Source of the DNA: an uncultured Clostridia bacterium
Lineage (GTDB): Bacteria > Bacillota > Clostridia > Oscillospirales > Acutalibacteraceae
Direction: 5' to 3'
Length of the DNA: 14,369 nt
Assembly: GCA_958436475.1 (NCBI GenBank)
Contig: CAUBKG010000053.1
Span: forward strand, 1-14,369
Shown here piece after piece: positions 1-7,439 of the stretch (position 1 is the stretch's first letter; each line of letters begins with the position of its first letter). Below the pieces are notes generated by a model. It was given only the letters and a program-made list of their open reading frames with translations. It searched no databases and was not told where the DNA came from. The translations under genes and the position numbers were made by a program.

Positions 1-163
1 ATTTTCCTACACAGAGGGCTTTTTGTCTATTGTCCGTTTTTACTGGCGCGGTGCAATTCTCTGACCTCGGGAGGGCGTTTTCTTCTTACGGGGTTATCGC
101 CCCGGCTTTCCGGCGCATACGCCGGGCGCGCGCAGGGAACACTGTGTATAAACAGTTTGCTTT

Positions 164-1138
164 CTATACCGTGCGGATGCTGATTTCTCCGGAGGAAAGG
201 GCGCGCCGCTCCCCGTCTGAAAACTCCACGAGGAGCCTGCCCTCTTCGTCGATTTCCAGCGCGCGGGCAAGGCGGGGCTCCTTCCCCGTTTCCAGCACGC
301 GGATATCCCTGCCAGGAACAAAGCAGCGCGAGCGGTACTGCCCGATAAAGCCGGGCGAGTCGATCGTTTTATACAAGCGGAAAAAGGAACGTATGATTTC
401 CGCCGCAAGGCGGCTCCGGCTCACCTCGTGCCCCAGCTCCGCCCGAAGCGATGTGGCAACCTCCGAAAGTTCCGGGGGAAATTCCTCCCCGAGATGGTTT
501 GCGTTCACGCCGATGCCCACCACCATATATTCAAAATCAGCCGTTTCAAAGTTCATGGAGGCTTCGGTCAGGATGCCGCAGAGCTTCCTGCCGCCGAGAA
601 AAATATCATTCACCCATTTGATCTGAGGCTTTGCTTCCGTGAGGCGTTCAATGGCCTCGCATACGGCGACCGCCGCCGCAAGCGTGACCATCGTGCCGCT
701 GCGGGGAAAATCCTGTTTCAAAAGGATAGAAAGGTAAACGCTTTTCCCTGGCGGAGAAAAAAAGGAACGCCCGAGACGCCCCTTGCCGCCCGTCTGCCGG
801 TCGGCCAGAAAAACCGTTCCGTGCGGCGCGCCCAAGGCCGCTTCCCTCTTTGCGAGGTCGTTGGTGGAATCGGTCTCCTCCTGCACGCGGACCTCCGCTT
901 CCGGGAGAGTATCCCCCAGCAGGGAGGAAATCAGCTCCGCGGAAAGCACCGAATCGCCGCCGCGGTAACGATACCCCGCCCGCGAGCTTTCAATGAGGAA
1001 GCCTTCTTCCTTCAAAGCATTCACCGTTTTCCACACCGCGTTCCGGCTGATGCCGAGCTCCTTCGCCATTTTTGCGCCGGACTGCGGTTCCCCCTTGCTT
1101 TTTTCCAAAATATTCAGTACACTTGATTTAACAGACAT
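164..1138 (-). CDS. birA: Bifunctional biotin--[acetyl-CoA carboxylase] ligase / biotin operon repressor
   Basis: Activates biotin with ATP to biotinyl-5'-AMP and transfers it to the biotin-carrier lysine of carboxylases in the cytoplasm. The 324-residue length fits the two-function (group II) BirA with an N-terminal DNA-binding domain. Seen in the sequence: a winged-helix segment at about residues 4-58 (recognition helix around LGISRNAVWKTVNAL), then the ligase core with ETDSTND (88-94), the biotinyl-AMP loop GKGRLGR (118-124), KWVND (174-178) and the K185 region (GRKLCGILTE), and an SH3-like C-terminal domain from about 275. The ATG lies after a purine-rich AGGGGAAGGG stretch. It is divergent from trxB and driven by a very good promoter at 1208-1236. 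The HTH predicts DNA binding, but I see no standard biotin operator (TTGTTAAC-N15-GTTAACAA type) in the window. The assignment is firm; the repressor role is inferred from the domain. Confidence 0.96.
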   Translation of the reverse strand: MSVKSSVLNILEKSKGEPQSGAKMAKELGISRNAVWKTVNALKEEGFLIESSRAGYRYRGGDSVLSAELISSLLGDTLPEAEVRVQEETDSTNDLAKREAALGAPHGTVFLADRQTGGKGRLGRSFFSPPGKSVYLSILLKQDFPRSGTMVTLAAAVAVCEAIERLTEAKPQIKWVNDIFLGGRKLCGILTEASMNFETADFEYMVVGIGVNANHLGEEFPPELSEVATSLRAELGHEVSRSRLAAEIIRSFFRLYKTIDSPGFIGQYRSRCFVPGRDIRVLETGKEPRLARALEIDEEGRLLVEFSDGERRALSSGEISIRTV

Positions 1139-1207
1139 ATCGCCCTTCCCCTCTGCGGATGCGGCATTGCTTCCGGCTCATCTCACAACAGCCGGTTCTT
1201 TTTTCTT

Positions 1208-1236
1208 ATTGTAGCCGCCGGGCGGCCCGGTGTCAA
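1208..1236 (-). promoter_or_regulatory. birA promoter, TTGACA-17-TACAAT, with GC-rich palindromes in the spacer
   Basis: Read on the minus strand, a consensus -35 TTGACA (1231-1236) is followed by a 17-nt spacer and a -10 TACAAT (1208-1213), about 70 nt before the birA ATG. The spacer holds two overlapping perfect palindromes: GCCGCC-G-GGCGGC (1214-1226) and CCGGGC-G-GCCCGG (1218-1230). They could be an operator, but GC-rich chance symmetry is possible. Confidence 0.8.
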
Positions 1237-1260
1237 ACCGGCGGGCGTTATTTTGATTTC

Positions 1261-1266
1261 AGGAGG
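1261..1266 (+). promoter_or_regulatory. Ribosome binding site of trxB
   Basis: AGGAGG lies 10 nt before the ATG at 1277 and fixes the trxB start. No convincing plus-strand -35/-10 pair was found between 1139 and 1260, so the trxB promoter remains unassigned. Confidence 0.85.
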
Positions 1267-1276
1267 ATGAAACGTT

Positions 1277-2191
1277 ATGATAGATGTTGCAATCATCGGC
1301 AGCGGCCCGGCGGGCCTCACCGCCGCGATATACGCCGCACGGGCGGGGCTTTCCGCCACGGTGTTCGAAAGCGTCTTTTTAGGCGGCCAGGTTTCCAAAA
1401 CCTATGAGGTGGAAAATTACCCGGGCGTGGAACGCATGAGTGGCATGGATCTCATGATGAAGATCGACGCACAGGCAAAGGAATTCGGCGCGGAATATAA
1501 AAACGAAGAGATCACGGAAATCCGCCCGGCAGAGGGGAACGGGTATCTCCTCGTTACCCCGTCCGGCGAGGAGGCGGCCCGCACCGTGATCCTTACCACG
1601 GGAGCCAAGCCCCGCCTGCTCGGCGTGCCGGGTGAAGATACCTTCAGCGGCCGCGGCGTTTCCTATTGCGCCACCTGCGACGGCGCCTTTTACCGCGGCA
1701 AGCGGGCGGCGGTGGTGGGCGGCGGCAACACGGCGCTCGAAGACGCAGTGTTTTTATCCCGCTACTGCGAGACGGTGTATCTCATCCACCGGCGAGATGA
1801 ATTCCGGGCGGATAAAAGCCTTCAGGAAAAGGCAAAGGCGGCCTCGAACATCGAAATCCGTTACGATACGGTCGTAACAAAGCTGTTCGGCGGCACGGCG
1901 CTCGAGGGGGCTATCCTGAAAAACGTGAAAACGGGTGAAGAAACCGAGCTTTCGGTGAACGGTGTGTTCGTTGCAGTAGGCACGGTTCCGAACAGTACCC
2001 TTCTGGACGGCGTGGTGGAAAAGGACCCGGCCGGCTATATTATTACAGACGCTTCCATGGCTACGAACCTCCCCGGCGTTTTCGCCGCGGGGGATGCAAG
2101 GAACACGCCCCTTCGCCAGATCATCACCGCCGCGGCGGACGGCGCGGTAGCGGCATACAGCGCTTCGGTCTATCTTGCAAAGCAAAAATAA
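1277..2191 (+). CDS. trxB: Thioredoxin-disulfide reductase (NADPH)
   Basis: FAD-dependent cytosolic enzyme that uses NADPH to reduce thioredoxin. The 304-residue length is normal for the low-molecular-weight class. Visible motifs in order: FAD dinucleotide-binding IIGSGPAGLTAA (6-17), GGQV (37-39 region), the ATG-type TTGAKPR (108-113), the redox-active CATC (C131, C134) in YCATCDGAFY, the NAD(P)-binding GGGNTALEDA (148-157), HRRDEFRA (171-178), whose arginines are typical of NADPH rather than NADH use, and the C-terminal FAD-contacting GVFAAGD...RQIITAAADGAVAA. No thioredoxin gene lies beside it here; the gene stands alone between divergent birA and a strong hairpin terminator, so it is probably monocistronic. 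A ferredoxin-dependent relative is less likely because the HRRxxFR motif is intact. Confidence 0.96.
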   Translation: MIDVAIIGSGPAGLTAAIYAARAGLSATVFESVFLGGQVSKTYEVENYPGVERMSGMDLMMKIDAQAKEFGAEYKNEEITEIRPAEGNGYLLVTPSGEEAARTVILTTGAKPRLLGVPGEDTFSGRGVSYCATCDGAFYRGKRAAVVGGGNTALEDAVFLSRYCETVYLIHRRDEFRADKSLQEKAKAASNIEIRYDTVVTKLFGGTALEGAILKNVKTGEETELSVNGVFVAVGTVPNSTLLDGVVEKDPAGYIITDASMATNLPGVFAAGDARNTPLRQIITAAADGAVAAYSASVYLAKQK

Positions 2192-2230
2192 AGAAAGCTT
2201 CTGCCGCAGAACCCACGCTGGCAGTTTTAT

Positions 2231-2269
2231 GAAAATCCCCGCGGAGCACGAAACTCCGCGGGGATTTTC
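2231..2269 (+). terminator. Intrinsic terminator after trxB
   Basis: Perfect 16-bp inverted repeat: arm 2231-2246 (GAAAATCCCCGCGGAG) pairs with 2254-2269 across a 7-nt loop. The outer A/T pairs give an A-run on the left and a T-run on the right, so it could act in both directions. It lies 39 nt after the trxB stop. Confidence 0.88.
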
Positions 2270-2305
2270 GCATCGTTTCCCAACCGGAAAGCCCCCCTTT
2301 CGTCC

Positions 2306-2334
2306 TTGTCTTTCTATTTGGGAAATGGTATACT
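2306..2334 (+). promoter_or_regulatory. Promoter of the dnaD-dnaC operon, TTGTCT-17-TATACT
   Basis: A sigma-A-like -35 TTGTCT (2306-2311), 17-nt spacer and -10 TATACT (2329-2334). Transcription would start near 2341, about 80 nt before the dnaD ATG. The reading frame of dnaD stays open up to this promoter, so the promoter position rules out the upstream in-frame TTG at 2306 as start. Confidence 0.85.
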
Positions 2335-2419
2335 GTCTATACATTATCCCACGTTTTTTCGCGCTTATTTTCCGCTTTTCAATTTGTTCCGGCCCAGCCG
2401 GAAGCAGGAGTATGTTTGC

Positions 2420-3454
2420 ATGAATATCCATATCAATCCCAGTATGTGGGGCAGCGTGTTCGCCGTCCCCTCCAGCGTCGTAGACGACCATATCCGCATG
2501 GCCGGATCCGCCCAGCTGAAGGTGCTGCTCTGGCTGCTGCGCCATCTTTCCGAATCCCCCTGTGAAGAGGATGCGGCAAAGGCTCTTCGCATGGCCCGGG
2601 CGGATGTGGCCGACGCCATGCAGTACTGGCTTGCATGCGGCGTGTTCCTGGCCGACGGCGAGGCTCCGGCCCCCGTGCCTTCTGCCGAAAGGCCACAGGA
2701 GCCCCCTCTCCCCGCGCCGCAAAAGCTGGAACCCGCCCCGCCCCCCGAAAGCGCAACAGAAAAAGCCACCCGCACAGCTCTGCTGGAAGGCGCCTCCAAG
2801 CCCACGCGTGAGGAAGTGGCGAGCCGGGGCATGGAATCGCCGGAAATCGCCTTCCTGCTCAACGAAGCACAGCTGCGCCTCGGGCGGCTGCTCTCGCAGA
2901 ACGACGCCTCCACCCTCGTGTGGCTGCACGATTATGCGGGCATGCCGGTGGAAGTGATCCTGATGGTAATCGAATTTGCTGTGCTGGAGGATAAACGCAG
3001 TACCCGCTACATCGAACGGGTCGCGCTCGACTGGATCGATAACGATATCGACACCATTGCCAAGGCGGAAAAGCGCATTGGCGACATTCAGAAAAGCAAA
3101 AGCGCCTGGAACCGCGTGGTGCGGCTTTTGGGGCTCGAGAACCGAAAGCCCACGGCGGCGGAACAAAACGCCGTGGATAACTGGGTGAACCGCTGGAAGC
3201 TGTCGGACGACCTGATTCTCGCCGCATACGAGGAAACGGTGGATCACACGGGAAAATATAAATATAGTTATATGAATAAAATCCTGCAAAAATGGTTTGA
3301 AACGGACGTGAAAACCCGGAAGGACCTCGAAAAGGCCGAAAGCCGGAGGCCGGCGGGCAAAGCCGCTTCCTTCGATGTGGAGGAATACGAACGCCTGGCG
3401 CTGCAGGGGCCGCTTGGAGCGCCTGAAGGGGCCGAAGAAAAGAGGAAGAACTGA
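2420..3454 (+). CDS. DnaD-domain replication initiation protein
   Basis: Primosomal protein of the Gram-positive DnaD/DnaB family, which remodels DNA at the origin and helps recruit the replicative helicase. Chosen start is the ATG at 2420, 9 nt after AGGAG (2406-2410), giving 344 residues; a frame extension to 2306 would lie inside the promoter. Architecture: an N-terminal winged-helix-like part (about 1-78, with SSVVDDHIRMAGSAQLKVLL), a proline- and alanine-rich linker (about 81-115), then two DnaD (DnaB_2-type) repeats at about 142-217 and 230-295. The second ends in the family's aromatic signature YSYMNKILQKWFE, like the YxxxIL(x)W motif reported for DnaD. Its stop overlaps the start of the helicase-loader-like gene by one base, supporting a joint role. 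It is longer than Bacillus DnaD because of the two repeats and linker, so it could serve functions split between DnaD and DnaB there (inference). Confidence 0.9.
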   Translation: MNIHINPSMWGSVFAVPSSVVDDHIRMAGSAQLKVLLWLLRHLSESPCEEDAAKALRMARADVADAMQYWLACGVFLADGEAPAPVPSAERPQEPPLPAPQKLEPAPPPESATEKATRTALLEGASKPTREEVASRGMESPEIAFLLNEAQLRLGRLLSQNDASTLVWLHDYAGMPVEVILMVIEFAVLEDKRSTRYIERVALDWIDNDIDTIAKAEKRIGDIQKSKSAWNRVVRLLGLENRKPTAAEQNAVDNWVNRWKLSDDLILAAYEETVDHTGKYKYSYMNKILQKWFETDVKTRKDLEKAESRRPAGKAASFDVEEYERLALQGPLGAPEGAEEKRKN

Positions 3455-4440
3455 TGTATTCGAAGGAAATGTTTATCGAGGCGGAAAAAATCATCTCACT
3501 CCGAAGGGACAGGGCCGAGAGAGAGGCGGCAGAGCGGGCGGATGTGATCTTTCTCGAGCACCCGGAAATCGGGCGGGTAAATCGGGAGATCAGAAGCATC
3601 GGCTCCCGCATTGTGGACGCGGTGCTCGGCGGCGGAGACGTTGCCGGCACGATCAAGCGGCTGGGCGAACACCTCGAAGAGCTGAAGGAAACGCAGGTCC
3701 GGCTTTTGCGGGAAACGGGTTTAGACCCCTCCTCCCTCACGCCGCAGTATGTTTGCTCCCACTGCCGGGATACCGGGCTCGTAGAAAATAAGGTGTGCTC
3801 CTGCATGAAAGCGGTGCTCAAAGACCTCGTATGCAAAGAGCTCAACCGTTCAACCCCCCTGGAGCTTTCTTCCTTTGAGGACTTCGACCTTTCCTTTTAC
3901 CCCGCGGAACGCGATACAGGCGGGGTGAGCCCTGCGGAGCATATGAAGCGCGTGTTTGCGTTCTGCAAACAATATGCCGCTTCCTTCCACGAGCATTCGC
4001 AGAGCCTTCTGCTGTACGGCGCCACGGGGCTCGGAAAAACCCATCTCTCCCTTGCCATTGCCCGCGGCGCGATCGACAAGGGGTATTATGTGATTTACGG
4101 CTCGGCGCAGAACCTTCTTTCCCGCATTGAACGGGAGCACTTTTCCCGCGAAGCGGAGAACGCCTCTTCGGAGGATGCTCTCCTCTCCTGCGACCTTCTT
4201 ATTCTCGACGACCTCGGAACCGAATTCCTGACTTCGTTCGTGCTTTCGGTGCTGAACAACATCATCAATTCCCGTATCCTTTCGGGCAAGCCGACCATCA
4301 TCAGCACAAACCTTTCGGTAACGGACATCCGAAAAACCTACCCGGAACGCATCACCTCCCGCATTATCGGGAACTACACGCCCCTTTTGTTTTTGGGGAA
4401 GGACATCAGACAGCAGAAGGCCATGCGCCGGAAGGGATAA
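3454..4440 (+). CDS. DnaC/DnaI-like AAA+ ATPase, replicative helicase loader
   Basis: ATP-dependent loader that places the hexameric DnaB-type helicase on DNA, or a close IstB/DnaC-family relative. 328 residues. The N-terminal half is a charged helical region (about 10-90) followed by a zinc-binding motif C101-x2-C104 and C115-x-C117 (CSHCRDTGLV...CSC), typical of clostridial DnaI-type loaders. The AAA+ core has Walker A GATGLGKTH (189-197), Walker B LLILDDLG (248-255), sensor-1 STN (284-286) and an arginine-finger region ERITSRI (299-305). The ATG overlaps the dnaD stop (TGATG), a sign of translational coupling. An IstB transposition helper is unlikely because there is no transposase gene nearby and the zinc motif is present. 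The pairing with DnaD strongly supports a replication role. Confidence 0.9.
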   Translation: MYSKEMFIEAEKIISLRRDRAEREAAERADVIFLEHPEIGRVNREIRSIGSRIVDAVLGGGDVAGTIKRLGEHLEELKETQVRLLRETGLDPSSLTPQYVCSHCRDTGLVENKVCSCMKAVLKDLVCKELNRSTPLELSSFEDFDLSFYPAERDTGGVSPAEHMKRVFAFCKQYAASFHEHSQSLLLYGATGLGKTHLSLAIARGAIDKGYYVIYGSAQNLLSRIEREHFSREAENASSEDALLSCDLLILDDLGTEFLTSFVLSVLNNIINSRILSGKPTIISTNLSVTDIRKTYPERITSRIIGNYTPLLFLGKDIRQQKAMRRKG

Positions 4441-4463
4441 CAATTTTAAGAAGCATAAAAAAC

Positions 4464-4493
4464 GCGCCCCGGATGAAACAACATCCGGGGCGC
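4464..4493 (-). terminator. Intrinsic terminator of pckG, between convergent genes
   Basis: 12-bp perfect stem (4464-4475 with 4482-4493, GCGCCCCGGATG arms) and a 6-nt loop. On the minus strand the stem is followed by GTTTTTT, so it is oriented to end pckG. The plus side lacks a T-run, but the hairpin may also slow transcripts from the dnaD-dnaC operon. Confidence 0.88.
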
Positions 4494-4506
4494 TGTGCTG
4501 TTATCC

Positions 4507-6291
4507 TTATTTCAGATTGGCTTTCAGGGTTTCGAGCTGGTCGCGCAGCTCCTGCGGCAGCTTATCGCCAAACTTCTTGTAATGCTCTTCGATCTCGGCG
4601 GCTTCCTTCTGCCAAACTTCCTTATCAACCTCCAGGATGCTCTCGAGGGTGTCTCTGTCCATATCGAGGTCGGTCAGGTCGATATCCTCCGGCTTCGGCA
4701 CGTAGCCGATCGGGGTCTCCACCGCGTCGGCCTTGCCTTCGCAGCGGTCGATAATCCAGTTGAGCACGCGCATATTGTCTCCAAAGCCCGGCCAGATGAA
4801 GTTGCCGTCGTCATCCAGGCGGAACCAGTTGACATTGAAGATCTTCGGCGCTTTATCGCCCAACTTCTTGCCCATGTCGATCCAGTGCTGGAAATAGTCT
4901 CCCATATGATAACCGCAGAAGGGGAGCATTGCCATCGGGTCGCGGCGGACAACGCCGACCGCACCGGCAGCGGCAGCGGTGGTTTCCGAAGCCATAGCGG
5001 AGCCTACGAACACGCCGTTGACCCAATCCTTGGACTGGTAAACCAGCGGAGCGGTCTTTGCACGGCGGCCGCCGAATACGATCGCCGAAATCGGAACGCC
5101 CTCGCCCTTATCGAATTCATCGGAAATGCAGGGGCAGTTCTTCGCGGGAGCGGTAAACCGGGAGTTCGGATGCGCCGCATAGGTGGATTTATCGGCCTTA
5201 TCGAATTTGGAAGCATCCCACTTGTTGCCCTTCCAGTCGAGCGCGTTCTGGGGCAGGTCTTTGTTGAGGCCCTCCCACCAGACGGTGTTGTCGTCCAGAT
5301 TGAGCGCAACATTGGTGAAAATGGTGCCCTTCTTGGTGCTTTCCAGCGCGTTGAAATTGGATTTTTCATTGGTACCGGGCGCCACGCCGAAGAAGCCGTT
5401 CTCTGGGTTGATGGCGTAGAGGCGGCCATCCGGGCCGATCTTCATCCAGGCGATATCGTCGCCCACTGTCCAGATCTTATAGCCCTTCTTGCGGAGGTAT
5501 TCCGGCGGGATGAGCATGGCGAGATTCGTTTTGCCGCAGGCGGAGGGGAACGCGGCGGCGATATATTTCACTTCGCCCTTCGGGTTCTGCAGGCCGAGGA
5601 TGAGCATATGCTCGGCCATCCAGCCTTCCTTCCAGCCCTGGTAGGAAGCGATGCGCAGCGCAAAGCACTTCTTGCCGAGGAGCACGTTCCCACCGTATCC
5701 GGAATTGACGGAGATGATGGTGTTATCCTCCGGGAAGTGGCAGATATAGCGCTTCTCCGCATCGATATCACACTTGCAGTGCAGGCAGCGGACCCAATCG
5801 TTGCTGTCTCCCAAAACTTCGAGAACCTCAACGCCGATGCGGGTCATGATCGCCATGTTCAGAACAACGTAAATGGAATCGGTGAGCTCCACGCCGATCT
5901 TTGCGATCGGGGAACCGATGGGGCCCATGGAGTAAGGAATGATATACATCGTGCGGCCCTGATAGGAACCGCGCGCGATATTATAAAGCTTTTTATACAT
6001 TTCCTCGGGATCATGCCAGTTGTTGGTGGGGCCTGCGCCTTCTTTCGTTTTGGAGCAGATAAAGGTGCGGTCTTCCACGCGGGCAACGTCGTTTACCGCG
6101 GTGCGGTGCAGATAGCAGCCCGGGAGCTTTTCCTCGTTGAGCTTTAACATTTCCCCTGTTTTGACTGCCTCGGCGCGCAGCTCTTCGAGCTGCTCCTCGG
6201 AACCGTCGATCAAAACGACTTTGTCCGGATTCGTGAGCGCTTTCATCTCATCGATCCATTTTAACAAGTGCTTGTTGGTGATAGTGTACAT
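4507..6291 (-). CDS. pckG: Phosphoenolpyruvate carboxykinase (GTP)
   Basis: Interconverts oxaloacetate + GTP and phosphoenolpyruvate + CO2 + GDP, in gluconeogenesis or, in fermenting anaerobes, often in the CO2-fixing direction toward succinate. 594 residues, the usual length of the monomeric GTP class. Visible motifs: an N-terminal substrate-binding RTAVNDVARVEDRTF region (63-77), SMGPIGSP (121-128), the kinase-1a P-loop FPSACGKTN (248-256) with the hyper-reactive-type cysteine C252 found in GTP enzymes, the kinase-2/metal motif VGDDIAWMKIGPDGR with INPENGFFGVAPGT, NSRFTAP, and FGGRRAKTAPLVYQS. The P-loop differs from the GxSGTGKTT form of ATP-dependent PckA, so GTP specificity is well supported. 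It is probably monocistronic, with its own promoter upstream, an SD (AAGGAG, 6300-6305, 8 nt spacer) and a terminator downstream. Confidence 0.97.
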   Translation of the reverse strand: MYTITNKHLLKWIDEMKALTNPDKVVLIDGSEEQLEELRAEAVKTGEMLKLNEEKLPGCYLHRTAVNDVARVEDRTFICSKTKEGAGPTNNWHDPEEMYKKLYNIARGSYQGRTMYIIPYSMGPIGSPIAKIGVELTDSIYVVLNMAIMTRIGVEVLEVLGDSNDWVRCLHCKCDIDAEKRYICHFPEDNTIISVNSGYGGNVLLGKKCFALRIASYQGWKEGWMAEHMLILGLQNPKGEVKYIAAAFPSACGKTNLAMLIPPEYLRKKGYKIWTVGDDIAWMKIGPDGRLYAINPENGFFGVAPGTNEKSNFNALESTKKGTIFTNVALNLDDNTVWWEGLNKDLPQNALDWKGNKWDASKFDKADKSTYAAHPNSRFTAPAKNCPCISDEFDKGEGVPISAIVFGGRRAKTAPLVYQSKDWVNGVFVGSAMASETTAAAAGAVGVVRRDPMAMLPFCGYHMGDYFQHWIDMGKKLGDKAPKIFNVNWFRLDDDGNFIWPGFGDNMRVLNWIIDRCEGKADAVETPIGYVPKPEDIDLTDLDMDRDTLESILEVDKEVWQKEAAEIEEHYKKFGDKLPQELRDQLETLKANLK

Positions 6292-6339
6292 TCAGAACAC
6301 TCCTTCCGCATAAGCGATGTTTTTACATTGATTGTTACT

Positions 6340-6368
6340 ATTATATCCCAAAACACGGCAGCTTTCAA
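6340..6368 (-). promoter_or_regulatory. pckG promoter, TTGAAA-17-TATAAT
   Basis: On the minus strand, -35 TTGAAA (6363-6368), 17-nt spacer and a consensus -10 TATAAT (6340-6345), about 48 nt before the ATG. An inverted repeat TTGTT-N8-AACAA (6369-6386) abuts the -35 and could be a regulator site; no classical catabolite-response (cre) match was seen. Confidence 0.88.
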
Positions 6369-6419
6369 TTGTTGAATTTTAAACAACTCATGAAGCTTTC
6401 ACGCTTTTTTGCCGCGCTT

Positions 6420-7439
6420 TTATCGAAGTTGCCCAATTTCGATGGGGCAGGTCGCATAGGCGTTCAAATGTAAGTCTGCCACGTTTCCCGAACGGTATTC
6501 ATAATACGCCTGCGCCCCCACCATGGCGGCGTTGTCCCCGCAGAGGGAAAGAGGCGGAAGGAAGAGCTCTATTCCCCTTTGCCCGCAGAGCCTTTGGAGC
6601 TCCCGGCGCAGGAGGGAATTGGCCGAAACGCCGCCTGCGGCCACGATTTTTTTCGCTCCCGTATCGTCCACCGCGGCCATGAGGTTTTTCGTGAGCATGT
6701 CCACCACCGCGCGGCGCACCGAAGCGGCAAGGTCGCTGCGGCTCAGCTCCGTTCCCTTCTGCTCTGCGTTGTGGATGAGATTGACCACCGCGGTTTTGAG
6801 CCCGGAAAAGCTGAAGTCATAGGGGCAGCCGTCCACCCTCGGCCGGGGCAGGCGGAAGGCGCTTTCCTCCCCCTCTTCCGCGATGCGGTCCAGATGGATG
6901 CCGCCGGGGTACGGCAGGCCCATCGCCCGGGCGGATTTATCGAAGGCCTCGCCCGCGGCGTCGTCCCGCGTGCGGCCGATAACCCTGAAATCAGTATAAT
7001 CCCTGACCTCCACGATGTGGCTGTGTCCCCCCGATACCACGAGGCAGAGGAACGGCGGCTCGAGCTCCGCGTGTGCGAGGTAATTGGCCGCGATATGCGA
7101 GCGCAGATGATGCACCGGAATGAGCGGCTTGTGAAGCGAAAGGCTTAATCCCTTCGCATAGTTCACACCCACCAGCAGCGCGCCGATGAGCCCCGGTGCA
7201 TAGGTGACGGCGACGGCGTCCAGCTCCTGAAAAGCCAGACCGGCCTGTTCCATGGCCTCCTCCGCCACGCCGCAGATGCTTTCGGTGTGCGCGCGGGAGG
7301 CGATTTCCGGCACTACCCCGCCGAATACCTTATGCTGTTCGATCTGGGAAGCAACAACGCTGGAATGCACGGTGCGGCCGTTTTCCACCACGGCAGCGGC
7401 CGTTTCATCGCAGGACGATTCGATTGCAAGGATTTTCAA
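6420..7439 (-). CDS. tsaD: tRNA N6-adenosine threonylcarbamoyltransferase TsaD
   Basis: Transfers the threonylcarbamoyl group from TC-AMP to A37 of ANN-decoding tRNAs (t6A modification), acting with TsaB and TsaE. 339 residues, the usual length. Motifs: N-terminal ILAIESSCDETAAAVV (3-18), VVPEIASRAH (42-51), the metal-binding HHLRSH with H111 and H115, SGGHS (after 130), a glycine-rich AAGGVSANS and the C-terminal GDNAAMVG with D302 as the third metal ligand. The start is TTG, not ATG: TTG at 7439-7437 is 8 nt after AAAGGGG and lies where the family's N-terminus begins. It overlaps the rimI stop as TTGA. Last gene of the polA-ywlE-rimI-tsaD cluster. tsaB and tsaE, often next to rimI-tsaD in Firmicutes, are not in this window. 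No clear terminator follows. Confidence 0.97.
   Translation of the reverse strand: MKILAIESSCDETAAAVVENGRTVHSSVVASQIEQHKVFGGVVPEIASRAHTESICGVAEEAMEQAGLAFQELDAVAVTYAPGLIGALLVGVNYAKGLSLSLHKPLIPVHHLRSHIAANYLAHAELEPPFLCLVVSGGHSHIVEVRDYTDFRVIGRTRDDAAGEAFDKSARAMGLPYPGGIHLDRIAEEGEESAFRLPRPRVDGCPYDFSFSGLKTAVVNLIHNAEQKGTELSRSDLAASVRRAVVDMLTKNLMAAVDDTGAKKIVAAGGVSANSLLRRELQRLCGQRGIELFLPPLSLCGDNAAMVGAQAYYEYRSGNVADLHLNAYATCPIEIGQLR

Noticed and set aside
89..125. Two hairpins downstream of birA (CGGGG/CCCCG and CCGGCG/CGCCGG)
   Set aside because: Neither is followed by a T-run on the minus strand, so a terminator is not supported. I see nothing else in positions 1-163 that can be assigned.
1139..1276. 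Classical biotin operator between birA and trxB
   Set aside because: No TTGTTAAC...GTTAACAA-type site was found; only the GC-rich palindromes in the promoter spacer.
1754..3289. 511-codon minus-strand open frame spanning trxB and dnaD
   Set aside because: It crosses a terminator and a promoter and lies opposite two well-supported genes; the product is compositionally odd and unrecognisable.
4495..6147. 550-codon open frame on the plus strand opposite pckG
   Set aside because: It is antisense to a gene with complete, ordered PEPCK motifs. Its predicted protein has no family features and its length follows from the GC-rich codon pattern of pckG.
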